Origin: Lucinisca nassula
Lineage: Eukaryota > Mollusca > Bivalvia > Lucinida > Lucinidae
Direction of reading: 5' to 3'
DNA length: 64,000 nucleotides
Assembly (NCBI GenBank): GCA_963580285.1
Contig: OY757017.1
Span: forward strand, 112,005,245 to 112,069,244
Below are positions 63,912 to 64,000 of the stretch, piece after piece. Position numbers and translations under genes: made by a program. A model generated the notes under the pieces. The model searched no databases and had not been told where the DNA came from. It saw only the letters and a program-made list of their open reading frames with translations. Numbering within the stretch: the stretch's first letter is position 1; every line of letters begins with the position of its first letter.

Positions 63912-64000
63912 GCCCCGCCCATAGAGAAAAAGATTTGGCTGCATGATGCTTCCTAATTGGCCGAAACTAGCTAGTCTGGCCCATGAAACATATACACTCC
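63912..64000 (+). mobile_element. SINE-A, cut by the window end
   Basis: CCCCGCCCATAGAGAAAAAG then GGCTGCATGATGCTTCC. Diverged middle; the rest lies outside the window. Confidence 0.7.

Overview
The window looks like intergenic and intronic DNA from a repeat-rich animal genome, most likely a bivalve or other mollusc. This rests on spliced exons (GT..AG), D34D mariner copies, many SINEs and MITEs, LINE 3' fragments, a miniature LTR element and long (CA)n tracts. The species call is inference. I found no bacterial operons, CRISPR array or intact virus. Most long reading frames are chance readings through repeats.

Only two host loci can be supported. The first is a two-exon secreted cystatin-like gene on + (exons 26583-26774 and 29376-29501; phase-0 intron inside the QVVAG motif). 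The second is the first coding exon of a SAM-domain protein on + (47317-47491). The rest is mobile or repeated DNA.

Working names used below. SINE-A: about 300 bp, the most abundant. SINE-B: tRNA-headed, shares SINE-A's 3' part. SINE-C, -D and -E: other tRNA-headed SINEs. PAL-1: palindrome centred on GAACCGCC/GGCGGTTC, sometimes inside the longer MITE-1. PAL-2: palindrome centred on GATCAGACGCC/GGCGTCTGATC, sometimes inside MITE-2. MITE-3 to MITE-7: other short inverted-repeat elements. REP-B and REP-M: dispersed repeats without recognised ends.

Layout. 1-5.3 kb: a 160-bp tandem repeat, a 1.25-kb long-TIR element inserted in a LINE tail, a 419-bp TRIM retroelement in a 128-bp tandem repeat, and a SINE-A. 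5.3-8 kb: 166-bp and 460-bp tandem arrays. 8-10.6 kb: SINE-C, REP-B, REP-M. 10.6-19.2 kb: one mariner split by a 7.25-kb TIR element that carries a diverged tandem array and a dead LINE. 19.3-26.4 kb: MITEs, plus a LINE fragment hit by SINE-A, itself hit by a 1.25-kb TIR element. 26.5-29.5 kb: the cystatin gene. 29.5-33 kb: foldbacks and a head-to-head SINE-A pair. 33-34.3 kb: a mariner with a deletion. 33.8-45.7 kb: a nearly identical direct tandem duplication, unit about 5.92 kb, joined at a poly-G run. 45.7-48.7 kb: palindromes and the SAM exon. 48.8-52.8 kb: a LINE split by a 2.8-kb TIR element. 52.8-64 kb: a second LINE tail, MITEs, a 155-bp tandem array and SINEs.

The genes do not form a pathway. 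The window mainly records nested insertions, and the target duplications and broken frames often give the order of events.
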